A DNA stretch of 64,000 nucleotides from an uncultured SAR86 cluster bacterium. Lineage in GTDB: Bacteria; Pseudomonadota; Gammaproteobacteria; Magnimaribacterales; D2472. The DNA lies in the NCBI GenBank assembly GCA_902595065.1, contig CACJOM010000004.1, positions 1 to 64,000 on the forward strand, given 5' to 3'. The translations under genes and the position numbers were made by a program. The notes under the pieces were generated by a model. The model worked only from the letters and a program-made list of their open reading frames with translations. It searched no databases and was not told where the DNA came from. This document shows positions 37,784 through 46,944 of this stretch, piece after piece (positions within the stretch are counted from its first letter, which is position 1; every line of letters begins with the position of its first letter).

Positions 37784-38506
37784 TCAACTCATGTATAAGC
37801 CGCCATCAACAGATATTGTTTGTCCAGTGATATAATTGGCTTTATCAGAGGCTAAAAATAGAGCTAAATCGGCTATATTCTCTGGATTACCCATTTTGAA
37901 TGCAGGAATTTGATTTATGATATTTTCAAGTTCATCATCCTGGAAATGCTTAGTCATATCTGTTTCTATAAATCCAGGCGCAATACAATTGACAGTTATA
38001 TTTCTAGCAGCAACTTCTTTAGCTAAAGCTCTTGTAAAACCGCCAAGGCCAGCTTTGCTGGCAGAATAATTAACTTGGCCAGGATTACCCATCAGTCCAG
38101 CGACACTAGAAATATTAATAATTCTTCCAGAACGATTCTTTACCATTGATTTAATAAATAGTTTAGAAATATTGAAAACACTTGTAAGGTTTGAATTAAT
38201 CACATCATCCCAATCCTCATTCTTCATTCTTAGAAAGAGTTGATCTTTAGTAATCCCTGCATTATTAATCAGAACATTTGGAACTTTATCTTTATCTTTT
38301 AAATTATCCAAACAAGCTGAAACCTGATCTCTATTTGTAACATCCAATGGAATATGTAAACACTGATCAGAACTTAACGCTTCATTAAGATCAAAATTTG
38401 ATCTGGATGAACCAACAACGAAATAACCATCTTTTTGAAAACATTTAGCTATTTCTAATCCGATCCCTCTAGAGATGCCGGTTATAAAAACTATTTTTTT
38501 ATCCAT
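37784..38506 (-). CDS. fabG: 3-oxoacyl-ACP reductase
   Basis: FabG reduces 3-oxoacyl-ACP with NADPH. The 240-residue SDR protein has TGISRGIGLEIAK, NNAGITKDQLFLRMKNEDW, ISSVAG and NYSASKAG (Tyr-x-x-x-Lys), plus the FabG-type end GQTISVDGGLYMS. Its start overlaps the fabD stop by 8 bases. Context between fabD and acpP supports the specific assignment over a generic SDR. Confidence 0.96.
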   Translation of the reverse strand: MDKKIVFITGISRGIGLEIAKCFQKDGYFVVGSSRSNFDLNEALSSDQCLHIPLDVTNRDQVSACLDNLKDKDKVPNVLINNAGITKDQLFLRMKNEDWDDVINSNLTSVFNISKLFIKSMVKNRSGRIINISSVAGLMGNPGQVNYSASKAGLGGFTRALAKEVAARNITVNCIAPGFIETDMTKHFQDDELENIINQIPAFKMGNPENIADLALFLASDKANYITGQTISVDGGLYMS

Positions 38507-39437
38507 AATTATTTATCTTCTCATAAAATTCTTCATCTGAAGAAGAAAAATAGTTTTCAAGCTTATTTGCTTTAAATAAACCTGATAAAACTTTACCGGG
38601 ACCACATTCAACAATTGGCAAATCCAATGAGGATATAAAATTGCATGTTTCTACCCACCTTACTGGCGAATATAACTGAGAAACTAAAAGAGGTGAAATC
38701 TCTTGAGCAGATGAAACTAAATCAACGGATACATTATGAATAATTTTTATATCCGGCATACTAAATTGCACTGTGTTTAAAGTTTTTTGAAATTCATTTG
38801 CTGCCTCCTTCATAAGTAGGCTATGCGATGCAATGCTAACCTTAAGTTTTATAGCGCGTTTTGCGCCCTTGGAAGTGCATAATTCTTGTGCTCTCTCAAT
38901 TGCATCATCATGTCCCGATATGACAGTTTGATTAGGGGAATTTAAATTTGCACATTGAACATGTGAATTATCACTATTTGAAGCAGCTATACACAACTCA
39001 GCAATAATATCTTCATTCAGGCCCATTATTGCAGACATTGAACCACTAGGAGCTAATTCCATAAGCTCACCTCTTTTTCTAACTAATTTTAAAGCTTCAT
39101 TTATTGTAATAGAGTTGCCAGCTACTAGGGCCGAGTATTCACCCAATGAGTGGCCTGCTAGATATGTTGGAGTAATATCAATAGAGTTTATTAATTTCTC
39201 AAAATGTAAATAAGAACATAGAACCAAGATCGGTTGAGTAATTGAGGTTTGACTGAGTAAATCTTCTGGACCTTCTTCAATTAACTTAAAAACATCATGT
39301 GAAATTAATTCACTGCAATATTCCATCACGTGAGAATATTCACTTGAAAGTGCTATGTCCTTGATGCCACCATTGGACAACATAGAGATGTGCTGTGAGC
39401 CCTGACCGGGAAATGCTAAAAAAGCAGATAAAGACAT
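38499..39437 (-). CDS. fabD: Malonyl-CoA:ACP transacylase
   Basis: FabD loads malonate onto ACP. The 312-residue protein has FPGQGSQ at 9-15, the nucleophile Ser97 in AGHSLGEYSALVAG and the catalytic His in ASHSLLM. VECGPGKVLSGL near the end is typical. It comes directly after rpmF (2 bases), whereas enteric genomes have plsX and fabH between the two. Confidence 0.96.
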   Translation of the reverse strand: MSLSAFLAFPGQGSQHISMLSNGGIKDIALSSEYSHVMEYCSELISHDVFKLIEEGPEDLLSQTSITQPILVLCSYLHFEKLINSIDITPTYLAGHSLGEYSALVAGNSITINEALKLVRKRGELMELAPSGSMSAIMGLNEDIIAELCIAASNSDNSHVQCANLNSPNQTVISGHDDAIERAQELCTSKGAKRAIKLKVSIASHSLLMKEAANEFQKTLNTVQFSMPDIKIIHNVSVDLVSSAQEISPLLVSQLYSPVRWVETCNFISSLDLPIVECGPGKVLSGLFKANKLENYFSSSDEEFYEKINNYG

Positions 39438-39439
39438 GG

Positions 39440-39652
39440 CTAGTCTTGAGCTTCGGTATCCTCTACTTCTTTAATAGGTTTTCTTAAATCTTTGATTAAA
39501 CGACCTTTATAGAATCCATCTGATGTCATTTGATGACGAAGATGTCTCTCTCCAGACACAGGATCAGTCGATAAGGTAAGATCAGATAGATGGTCATGAG
39601 ACCTAATCATTCCGCGTTTAGATCTTGTTTTTTTACTTTTTTGTACTGCCAT
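39440..39652 (-). CDS. rpmF: 50S ribosomal protein L32
   Basis: A 70-residue ribosomal protein with the usual beginning [20 protein letters not shown] and the conserved SGERHLRHQ region. It is the cysteine-free (zinc-independent) form and has a short acidic tail (EVEDTEAQD). It heads the fab cluster. The upstream yceD gene, common in other gammaproteobacteria, is missing. Confidence 0.96.
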   Translation of the reverse strand: MAVQKSKKTRSKRGMIRSHDHLSDLTLSTDPVSGERHLRHQMTSDGFYKGRLIKDLRKPIKEVEDTEAQD

Positions 39653-39687
39653 AATATTTTAAAAAAAATGCATCCTATCAGATTAAA

Positions 39688-40629
39688 TTAAGATTTAACA
39701 GTTAAATTGTCTAGCTTTGAAAGCAGTATATCAAATTCATTATTTTTTGGAGCCTCATAACTTACATTGTTACCACCAAGATCACTAAAAGAAATGGATC
39801 TAGCATGTAATGCAAGTCGGCTAATTAATGTCTCTTTCGCAATATATTTATTCAAACTGAATAGTCCATATTTTTTATCGTTTAGTATTGGGTGATTTAG
39901 ATTTGCACTCTGAACTCTGATTTGATGCATTCTACCTGTGCTAATAAGAATCTCAGCATGTGTAAATGAGTTATATGTTTTTAAGATTTTAAATTTTGAA
40001 ACTGCTTTTTTTCCATCTGATGATTCTTGAACTTTATGATGATGCTCTTTTGTTGACAGATTAATATTGGATTCAACAATCATATCTTTTTTCATGACCC
40101 CTATTAAGATCGCTTCATAAAGTTTTATAACCCTATTATTTTGTAGCTCATTATGAAAATGTCTTAAAAATTTTTTATTTTTTGATAGCAAAAGACAGCC
40201 AGAAGTGGATTTGTCTATACGGTGGCATAGATCTATTTCTAACGATGGAAATTTGTCTCTAGCTATATCAATCAATCCAAATTGGTTTTTAGTTCCTGAG
40301 TGAACACTTAGCTCAGGATCTTTATTTACAAGAATATAGTCATCATTTTGATCAATGATTGATGACATAAATTCTTTTGTTCTTGAAGGTGGGATTTTTG
40401 TATCAGAAACTTCGTTCTTATAGTCAATCAAATATGGAGGGATTCTTATCTCATCATTTAACTGCAGTTTGTATGTAGGTTTTATTCGACCAGAGTTAAC
40501 CCTAATTTCACCTTTACGAATCATGCTGTATATTTTTGATTTAGGAAGAGATTTATAAATATAAAACAAATAGTTATCTATTCGCCTTTTAACATGGTCT
40601 TGATCTATTTTTAGGTTTTTACCACTCAT
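39688..40629 (-). CDS. rluC: 23S rRNA pseudouridine synthase RluC-type
   Basis: RluC makes pseudouridines in 23S rRNA. The 313-residue protein has an N-terminal S4 RNA-binding domain (YSMIRKGEIRVNSGRIKP) and the catalytic motif CHRIDKSTSGCLLL with the essential Asp; usual members read HRLDRDTSG. RMHQIRVQSANLNHPI is a further RluA-family signature. It sits between rpmF and divergent rne, as in E. coli, which supports RluC over RluD. Confidence 0.9.
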   Translation of the reverse strand: MSGKNLKIDQDHVKRRIDNYLFYIYKSLPKSKIYSMIRKGEIRVNSGRIKPTYKLQLNDEIRIPPYLIDYKNEVSDTKIPPSRTKEFMSSIIDQNDDYILVNKDPELSVHSGTKNQFGLIDIARDKFPSLEIDLCHRIDKSTSGCLLLSKNKKFLRHFHNELQNNRVIKLYEAILIGVMKKDMIVESNINLSTKEHHHKVQESSDGKKAVSKFKILKTYNSFTHAEILISTGRMHQIRVQSANLNHPILNDKKYGLFSLNKYIAKETLISRLALHARSISFSDLGGNNVSYEAPKNNEFDILLSKLDNLTVKS

Positions 40630-40642
40630 TAAGGTAGAATAC

Positions 40643-40671
40643 TTGAAATTGATAGTTTATAAATTTATAGC
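40643..40671 (+). promoter_or_regulatory. Candidate promoter of rne
   Basis: TTGAAA (40643-40648) and TATAGC (40666-40671) are separated by 17 bases and would start a leader of about 220 bases before rne. Such a leader would contain all the hairpins described nearby. Consensus match only. Confidence 0.3.
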
Positions 40672-40719
40672 TACGAACATATAAAGCTTTCAGCAAGTAG
40701 CTCTAAGCGATAATACACC

Positions 40720-40738
40720 CATGCTGCAATGTAGCATG
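40720..40738 (+). other. Hairpin in the rne 5' leader
   Basis: CATGCTGC (40720-40727) pairs with GTAGCATG (40731-40738) across a 3-base loop, including one G-U pair. It lies about 160 bases upstream of the rne start. In E. coli the rne leader forms hairpins through which RNase E controls its own mRNA, so a similar role is possible. Confidence 0.45.
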
Positions 40739-40794
40739 ATAAGAGAAAGTTAAATAAGCACAAGGGTGCAGAAAGAATAAAACAAGTTTTAAAA

Positions 40795-40816
40795 ACTCCA
40801 TCATAAATAATGGAGT
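40795..40816 (+). other. Second hairpin in the rne 5' leader
   Basis: ACTCCAT (40795-40801) and ATGGAGT (40810-40816) form a perfect 7-base-pair stem with an 8-base AT-rich loop. A 12-base palindrome AGCACTAGTGCT follows at 40860-40871. The leader between rluC and rne is, at 270 bases, the longest non-coding gap in the window. Confidence 0.45.
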
Positions 40817-40899
40817 AAGTTAAAAGAGCTCCAAAGGATAAGACTCTAATAACTCTCAAAGCACTAGTGCTATTCGCTTTCTCTGTAATGGAGAAAAAA

Positions 40900-42948
40900 A
40901 TGAAAAGAATTTTAATTAACTGTTCATATTCAGATGAACTTCGCGTTGCTTTAGTTGATGGAGCTAAGCTGTTTGACTTAGACAATGAGTTTAATGCGCA
41001 AGCACTTTTGAAAGGAAGTATTTTTAAAGCCACAGTTTCAAGAGTTGAAACAAGTTTAGATGCAGCATTTGTTAATTTTGGGAGTGAAAGGCATGGCTTC
41101 TTACCATTAAAAGAATTATCAAGTGAATACTTTACAAAAGATGCCGACGGCAAAAAAAAGTGCAACCTTAAGGAGGGTGACGAAATCCTTATCCAGGTTC
41201 TTAAAGAAGAACGAGGAACTAAAGGAGCCGCCCTATCAAATCAGATATCCCTTGCAGGAAGATTTATAGTATTAATCCCAAATTCTGAGAAATCAGGAGG
41301 TGTTTCAAGGAGAATATCGGGTGAAGAAAGGGACGAGATTAAGAATGCGTTAAATTCATTGAAAATTCCTGAAGGCATGAGTGTAATCGTTAGAACTGCC
41401 GGACTTGGTAGATCTACCGAAGAATTAAAATGGGATTTAGATTATTTAATGAATCTATGGAATCAGATCAAATCAACCCTTGCTGATGCACCAAGCCCTA
41501 GTTTGATTTATAAAGATGATAAATTAATATTAAGAGTATTTAGAGATTATTTTAGGGATGATATAGAGGAAATCCTTATCGATGATGAGGCAGTGCACTC
41601 TGAAGCATTAGATTTTGCAAAATCTGTAATACCAGATCATGCTAATAAAGTTATTTATTACAACGAAGACATTCCTTTGTTTAATAGGTATCAAATAGAA
41701 AGCCAAATAGAATTAGCCTTTCAAAGAGAAATATCCTTACCATCTGGCGGATCAATAGTTATAGATCCTACAGAAGCAATGGTTTCCATTGATGTGAATT
41801 CTGCTCGCTCAACTAAAGGAAAGGATATAGAGTCAACAGCCTTTGCTACTAATATGGAGGCAGCTAAAGAGGTTGCTCGACAGCTTAGATTGAGAGATTT
41901 AGGTGGTCTGATTGTAATTGATTTTATTGATATGCAAGATGATAAAAACCAACAAAAAGTTGAGAACACTTTTAGGTCTGCTGTCCAATCTGATAGAGCA
42001 AGAATCCAGATTGCTGGAATTTCTAGATTTGGTTTATTGGAGCTTTCTAGGCAAAGATTAAGACCTTCATTAGAAGAAACTTACGATATTCAGCATGTCC
42101 AAGTCCGTGGTACTCGCTCTTTAGGACAATCTATCTTAAGAATTATTAGTGAAGACGCCGCAAAAGAAAATACTGGTGAAATCCATGTTTATGTTCCTGC
42201 TGATGTTTCAAGCTATTTATTAAATGAAAAACGAAGAGACATCATTACAATAGAAAACACCTACCAGGTAAATATACTTATTATTGCAGATCCATATAAA
42301 TCTAGGCCTTATTATAAAGTTGCAAGAGTTAAAGCTGTAGCCGGAAAAAAGCCTTTTTCATATGATATGACACCTAATAGTCCAGAACCTTCAATGGACT
42401 GGCGTGATGCAAATTCAAATAAAAAAATATTGAAGCCATTGGTTAAAGTATCTGTTCCTCCAAGGATGCCTAAGAAAAAAAATAAGGTTGGATTATTTGG
42501 GTTTATTAAATCTATTCTTACATTATCAATCTTTAAATCTAAAAAGAAAAAAAATCCTAAAAGAAAAAGAAATAGAAACTATAAAAAAGGTCAATCAAGA
42601 GTTAATAGAAGCACTAGATCTAATCGAAATCAAAGCAATCATCAGGGAAGACAAAATAATAAAAGTAAATCAACAAATCAAAAAAAAGTTCAAAATAAAA
42701 AAAGCTCTAAACCAGTTGTTATACCTCCAAAGAAAACTAAAGAAGATCAAAAAAAGATTGATGAATTAAATGGCAACTCGAAGACATCTAAAGACAAGGA
42801 TGGTAATAAATTAGAAATTGAATCAAAGCCTACGCCAGCACCAAGTCCTGCTCCTACGCCAGCACCAAGCCCTGTTCCTTCACCAGCTCCAACACCTGCA
42901 CCAAAGCCTACTAGAGCTTTAAATGACCCTCGATATAAGAACGAATAA
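40900..42948 (+). CDS. rne: Ribonuclease E
   Basis: RNase E is the main endonuclease of mRNA turnover and stable-RNA processing. From ATG 40900 (GGAG 7 bases upstream; MKRILINCSY matches the family start) the protein has 682 residues: an S1 domain, a 5' sensor region, and a DNase-I-like domain with the catalytic residues in SIDVNSARST and VIDFIDMQD. The zinc-link CPRC of E. coli RNase E is missing: the aligned segment, about residues 398-406, reads QHVQVRGTR. The non-catalytic tail is short (about 180 residues), Lys/Arg/Asn-rich, then a Pro-Ala repeat, then NDPRYKNE. An upstream TTG at 40867 is not a likely start. Confidence 0.95.
   Translation: MKRILINCSYSDELRVALVDGAKLFDLDNEFNAQALLKGSIFKATVSRVETSLDAAFVNFGSERHGFLPLKELSSEYFTKDADGKKKCNLKEGDEILIQVLKEERGTKGAALSNQISLAGRFIVLIPNSEKSGGVSRRISGEERDEIKNALNSLKIPEGMSVIVRTAGLGRSTEELKWDLDYLMNLWNQIKSTLADAPSPSLIYKDDKLILRVFRDYFRDDIEEILIDDEAVHSEALDFAKSVIPDHANKVIYYNEDIPLFNRYQIESQIELAFQREISLPSGGSIVIDPTEAMVSIDVNSARSTKGKDIESTAFATNMEAAKEVARQLRLRDLGGLIVIDFIDMQDDKNQQKVENTFRSAVQSDRARIQIAGISRFGLLELSRQRLRPSLEETYDIQHVQVRGTRSLGQSILRIISEDAAKENTGEIHVYVPADVSSYLLNEKRRDIITIENTYQVNILIIADPYKSRPYYKVARVKAVAGKKPFSYDMTPNSPEPSMDWRDANSNKKILKPLVKVSVPPRMPKKKNKVGLFGFIKSILTLSIFKSKKKKNPKRKRNRNYKKGQSRVNRSTRSNRNQSNHQGRQNNKSKSTNQKKVQNKKSSKPVVIPPKKTKEDQKKIDELNGNSKTSKDKDGNKLEIESKPTPAPSPAPTPAPSPVPSPAPTPAPKPTRALNDPRYKNE
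42829..42900 (+). repeat. Three tandem 24-base repeats in rne coding for Pro-Ala-rich octapeptides
   Basis: Units at 42829-42852, 42853-42876 and 42877-42900 encode PTPAPSPA, PTPAPSPV and PSPAPTPA. The first two are almost identical in DNA; the third has diverged. They form a stiff proline-rich spacer just before the last residues of RNase E. Copy number could vary between strains. Confidence 0.75.
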
Positions 42949-43738
42949 GTTGACCAGAGATTGATGCCTGAGGTGGAATAATAGGTAATTCATTGATATT
43001 AAACCATCTCGCATCCTCCAATTCTTCATCATTTAGGAAGATATCACCGCTTTTATATTTGCATAAGTAACCAAGCATTAGTTGGGCTGGAAAAGGCCAT
43101 GATTGAGATGAATAATATGTAATATCTGTTACATCAACATTCACCTCTTCCTTTACCTCTCTAGCTAAAGCCTGTTCTGCACTTTCACCAGCTTCAATGA
43201 AGCCAGCAAGTGTGCTGTACATATTTGGCGGAAAGAATTTACTCCTTCCAAGTAAGATTTTATCTTCATCATGTATCAGAGTAATAATGCAGGGAGATAT
43301 AGAGGGATACTTGGGAGAGTTATTGCATGAGCATTCAAAAGCACCTTCAGCTGCATTAAATAAATGATCGTTACCACAGACACTACAAAAAATATTATTG
43401 GAGACCCAAGTATTAAGGATGGATGCACGTGATGCCAATAAAAAACTGGATTGATCTAAAACACCTAGAATCTGTCTTAAATCAATAAAATTTATAGAAT
43501 CAGGATCCATGTATAGACCAAAAATATTTTGATCTTCATTAATTTCTACAACATAAAAATAGGAATTTTCATTAATTGCTATTGCCAAATATGGTTTTTC
43601 TAGATCGGTTAGATTTAAATCTTTTATTTCAAAACTATAAGTATTTTTTGTCTGATCGTATAAAATCTTATTGTTGAAAAATATAATTAATTTTGAATTT
43701 TCTTTTAATGATTCGTGAAGTTCTCTTATTAATTTCAT
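42911..43738 (-). CDS. nudC: NAD+ diphosphatase / RNA deNADding enzyme NudC
   Basis: NudC hydrolyses NADH and removes NAD caps from RNA. The 275-residue protein has a zinc ribbon (CSVCGNDHLF, then FECSC), the Nudix box GFIEAGESAEQALAREVKEE, and the NudC-specific SQSWPFPAQLMLGY, which defines this subfamily. Its 3' end overlaps the end of rne by 38 bases tail to tail, an unusual arrangement of two RNA-decay genes. It diverges from nhaB across only 21 bases. Confidence 0.95.
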   Translation of the reverse strand: MKLIRELHESLKENSKLIIFFNNKILYDQTKNTYSFEIKDLNLTDLEKPYLAIAINENSYFYVVEINEDQNIFGLYMDPDSINFIDLRQILGVLDQSSFLLASRASILNTWVSNNIFCSVCGNDHLFNAAEGAFECSCNNSPKYPSISPCIITLIHDEDKILLGRSKFFPPNMYSTLAGFIEAGESAEQALAREVKEEVNVDVTDITYYSSQSWPFPAQLMLGYLCKYKSGDIFLNDEELEDARWFNINELPIIPPQASISGQLIRSYIEGHLKL

Positions 43739-43759
43739 TTAACTATTTAGGTTTTAAAT

Positions 43760-45271
43760 ATGACAAATAACTTATACAACATGTTTCTAGGCGATTCACC
43801 TAACTGGTACAAAAATACCATCATAGCGTTTTTGGTGAGTAATCCTATTATTTTATTAGCTTTAAACTCAATGGGCCTAAATGGAAGTTTTATTGTTGGC
43901 TGGATAATTTTATTAGAATTTATTTTTACACTTGCTTTAGCGCTGAAGTGCTACCCCCTTCAGCCAGGTGGATTGATAACAATTCAAGCTTTATTTCTTG
44001 GCTTAACCAACCCCTACTCTCTTCTCCATGAAATTGAACATAATCTAGAAGTTATTTTGTTATTAGTATTTATGGTTGCAGGCATCTACTTTATGAAGAA
44101 TTTGATGTTAACAATTTTCACAAAACTGCTTTTAACTGTTAAATCTAAAACAAATCTCTCATTGATGTTTTGTTTTGTCTCAGCATTTTTGTCAGCTTTC
44201 CTTGATGCATTAACTGTTACTGCTGTGCTGATTGCTGTTGCAGTGGGTTTTTATAGAATTTTTCACTTAGCCAATTCTGGCCTAGCTTTTTCAAAAGCAG
44301 ACCATGATTATATCAATGATAGCTCTTTATCAGATGAAGGCATTGAAGACTTAGACAGTTTTAAAGCATTTCTTAGAGATTTGATAATGCATGGTGTTGT
44401 TGGAACTGCATTAGGCGGTGTTTGCACAATTGTTGGTGAGCCTCAAAACCTACTAATTGCAAATGTTGCAGGCTGGGAATTTATTGAATTCATGATCAAG
44501 ATGGCTCCGATTACCGTTCCTGTTTTTATTGCTGGTATGGTTACTTGTTTTGCAATTGAAAAACTGCATATCTGTGGCTTCGGAAATCAACTGCCTGATA
44601 GGGTTAAAAATATATTTCATGAATACAATAATTTTGAGATATCCCAAAGCACCAACGAAACTAAATTACAACTTTATATTGAAATGCTTGTTGGCATTTT
44701 TCTTGTTATCGCATTGGCACTTCACTTGGCAGCAGTTGGGATAATTGGCTTGGGTGTAATTATTCTTTTAACCTCATTCAAAGGCATAACTCATGAACAT
44801 GACTTAGGCGATGCATTCAAAGAAGCACTTCCATTTACTGCGTTACTAGTCGTTTTTTTTGGTGTTGTAAGCGTAATAGCAGATCAACAGCTCTTTACAC
44901 CTATTATTTCGTATGTCCTAGCTCAAGAAGCAAACAATCAAGCTCCAATATTCTTTGTAGCTAATGGTGTTCTATCAGCTATAAGTGACAATGTTTTTGT
45001 AGCTACAATCTATATAAATGAAATAAAAGATGCTCTTGATATGAACGTTATCACTAGAGAACAATTTGATAAGCTAGCAATAGCCATCAATACTGGTACA
45101 AATATTCCGAGTATAGCTACTCCAAATGGGCAAGCAGCATTTTTATTCTTATTAACGTCATCACTGGCGCCTTTGATAAATCTTTCTTATATGAGAATGG
45201 TTGTTAAGGCACTTCCATACACCATAGTTTTAAGTATTGTAGGATTCATCTCAGTGGTTATAAATTTATAG
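43760..45271 (+). CDS. nhaB: Na+/H+ antiporter NhaB
   Basis: NhaB exports sodium in exchange for protons. The 503-residue membrane protein has the NhaB opening [20 protein letters not shown] and about a dozen transmembrane segments. [37 protein letters not shown] and [12 protein letters not shown] are family segments. It complements the Na+-NQR and sodium symporter in this window. dusA follows 3 bases later. Confidence 0.95.
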   Translation: MTNNLYNMFLGDSPNWYKNTIIAFLVSNPIILLALNSMGLNGSFIVGWIILLEFIFTLALALKCYPLQPGGLITIQALFLGLTNPYSLLHEIEHNLEVILLLVFMVAGIYFMKNLMLTIFTKLLLTVKSKTNLSLMFCFVSAFLSAFLDALTVTAVLIAVAVGFYRIFHLANSGLAFSKADHDYINDSSLSDEGIEDLDSFKAFLRDLIMHGVVGTALGGVCTIVGEPQNLLIANVAGWEFIEFMIKMAPITVPVFIAGMVTCFAIEKLHICGFGNQLPDRVKNIFHEYNNFEISQSTNETKLQLYIEMLVGIFLVIALALHLAAVGIIGLGVIILLTSFKGITHEHDLGDAFKEALPFTALLVVFFGVVSVIADQQLFTPIISYVLAQEANNQAPIFFVANGVLSAISDNVFVATIYINEIKDALDMNVITREQFDKLAIAINTGTNIPSIATPNGQAAFLFLLTSSLAPLINLSYMRMVVKALPYTIVLSIVGFISVVINL

Positions 45272-45274
45272 TCA

Positions 45275-46237
45275 ATGCCTTTTAATCATAAGTTCTGCAT
45301 TGCTCCAATGATGCAGTGTACAGATATTCACGATAGATTCTTATTTCGTCTTATAACAAAGAAAGCATTTCTATATACAGAAATGGTTACTACCGGAGCA
45401 ATAATTTATGGCAAATGTTTAGAGCAACTTAATTTTAATAGAGAAATAGAGCATCCTGTAGCAGTACAGCTTGGTGGATCAGATCCTGATGAACTTGCTG
45501 AATGTTCAAGGATTTGCTCTTCTCTTGGTTATGATGAAATCAATTTAAATGTTGGATGCCCATCTGAAAGAGTTCAAAAAGGTTCATTTGGTGCTTGCTT
45601 GATGAAAGATCCAATCTTAGTTAAAGAGTGCATAGAAGCCATGCAAGAAGCGACATCTACTCCTATTACTATTAAATGCAGAATTGGTGTTAATGATAGA
45701 GACGATGTAAATTTTTTAAATGAATTTGTAGCCAAAATAAAAAATCCAAATTTAAAAACAATTATAGTTCATGCAAGAGTTGCAATTCTTAAAGGTCTCA
45801 CTCCAAGACAAAACAGACAAATCCCTCCCCTAAAATATGAAAATGTTTACCAACTGAAACAAGAATTTCCTGAATTGGAAGTGGTTATAAATGGTGGGAT
45901 AATCGATATTCATGATTCACTAGAGCATTTAGAAAAAGTTGATGGTGTGATGCTTGGACGAAGCCCTTATGATAACCCTATGATTGTAAGCAATGTGGAT
46001 TCTAAAATTTTTAACGAGACTGACTTAGGTAATAGTAGACAGGAAATATTAAAAGAATACATACAATATTGTTTAGATCAAGCTGACCAGGGTCATCCAC
46101 TATCTAGAACACTAAAACACATATTTGGTTTAAATCGCGGTTTCAAAAATGCAAAAGCCTTCAGAAAACTTGTCCTTGAGACGATTCAGCAGAATAATTT
46201 GGAGGCCGCTAAAGAAGATTTAATATCTATGGTTTAA
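45275..46237 (+). CDS. dusA: tRNA-dihydrouridine synthase A
   Basis: DusA reduces uridines at positions 20 and 20a of tRNA using FMN and NADPH. The 320-residue barrel has APMMQCTDIHDRFLFRL at the start, the catalytic cysteine in GACLMKDP and the DusA-type VGCPSERVQKG and HARVAILKGLTPRQNR. It lies in line with nhaB, 3 bases behind it, and meets mlaA end to end 2 bases later. Confidence 0.95.
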   Translation: MPFNHKFCIAPMMQCTDIHDRFLFRLITKKAFLYTEMVTTGAIIYGKCLEQLNFNREIEHPVAVQLGGSDPDELAECSRICSSLGYDEINLNVGCPSERVQKGSFGACLMKDPILVKECIEAMQEATSTPITIKCRIGVNDRDDVNFLNEFVAKIKNPNLKTIIVHARVAILKGLTPRQNRQIPPLKYENVYQLKQEFPELEVVINGGIIDIHDSLEHLEKVDGVMLGRSPYDNPMIVSNVDSKIFNETDLGNSRQEILKEYIQYCLDQADQGHPLSRTLKHIFGLNRGFKNAKAFRKLVLETIQQNNLEAAKEDLISMV

Positions 46238-46239
46238 AA

Positions 46240-46944
46240 TTAATCAAGTAAAAAATCATCCATATCTTCAATAAAATCATCAGTTTGATTTTCACCATCA
46301 CTAGATTCAAATTCTTGGTATTGCATATAAGAATCTCGAATAAAAGAGTATCTGTCGCCGATAATAAGGGTTTCTACCTCTAAATATCTTGCACGTGTTT
46401 CAAGGGCATCAAGAGCTGTTATTCCAATCCTTACATCCGTTTCTTCAATTGCAAATGTGCCACTTAAAACCGAACTAACACTTCTTCCAGCCAATCCTCT
46501 AGGTGTAGAAGGTCCATATAATGGAATCATTAAAAATGGTCCTGATCCAACGCCCCAGACACCTAATGTTTGTCCAAAGTCTTCGTCATGTCTCTCAAGA
46601 CCAAATCTAGATCCAACATCTATAAACCCTCCTAGACCAATGGTTGAATTGATCAGAAACCTAGAAAAATCATTTATAGCTAATAATGGTTTACCTTGTA
46701 ATAGCTGATTTGCAGTATTATCTAGCTCGTTTAAATTTCTAAAGAAGTTTGTTATTCCAACCTCTATAAAGTCAGGGGTAAAAGAGGTGTAAATTTCTGC
46801 AGTTGGTTTGGCAAAATTATCATCAAGGAACTCATTAAATGCCCAAACTTTACGATTGTATTCTTCAAAAGGATCGTCTTCACCAACAGCAATATTGCTT
46901 AAAAAAAGTAATAAAAAAAAGGAAGTAAGTTTTTTCAAGTTCAT
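46240..46944 (-). CDS. mlaA: Phospholipid-retrograde transport protein MlaA (VacJ) without lipobox
   Basis: MlaA sits in the outer membrane and removes mislocalised phospholipids from the outer leaflet, passing them to MlaC. The 234-residue protein has the family core DPFEEYNRKVWAFNEFLDD, FFRNLNELDNTANQLLQG, RFGLERHDEDFGQTLGVWGV and PLYGPSTPRGLAG. The N-terminus is a signal peptide (about 1-21, NIAVG), but no cysteine occurs there or anywhere else in the protein, so it cannot be lipidated in the standard way. Its start overlaps the mrp stop by 4 bases. No other mla gene is present. Confidence 0.9.
   Translation of the reverse strand: MNLKKLTSFFLLLFLSNIAVGEDDPFEEYNRKVWAFNEFLDDNFAKPTAEIYTSFTPDFIEVGITNFFRNLNELDNTANQLLQGKPLLAINDFSRFLINSTIGLGGFIDVGSRFGLERHDEDFGQTLGVWGVGSGPFLMIPLYGPSTPRGLAGRSVSSVLSGTFAIEETDVRIGITALDALETRARYLEVETLIIGDRYSFIRDSYMQYQEFESSDGENQTDDFIEDMDDFLLD

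Noticed and set aside
40671-41165. Minus-strand open frame of 164 codons across the rne leader and 5' end
   Set aside because: Most of it is antisense to conserved rne codons, it has no recognisable domain, and the leader part is hairpin-rich non-coding sequence.
42829-42900. Short tandem repeats considered as a CRISPR-like or mobile repeat
   Set aside because: The 24-base units have no spacers and keep the rne reading frame; they encode a Pro-Ala peptide repeat.
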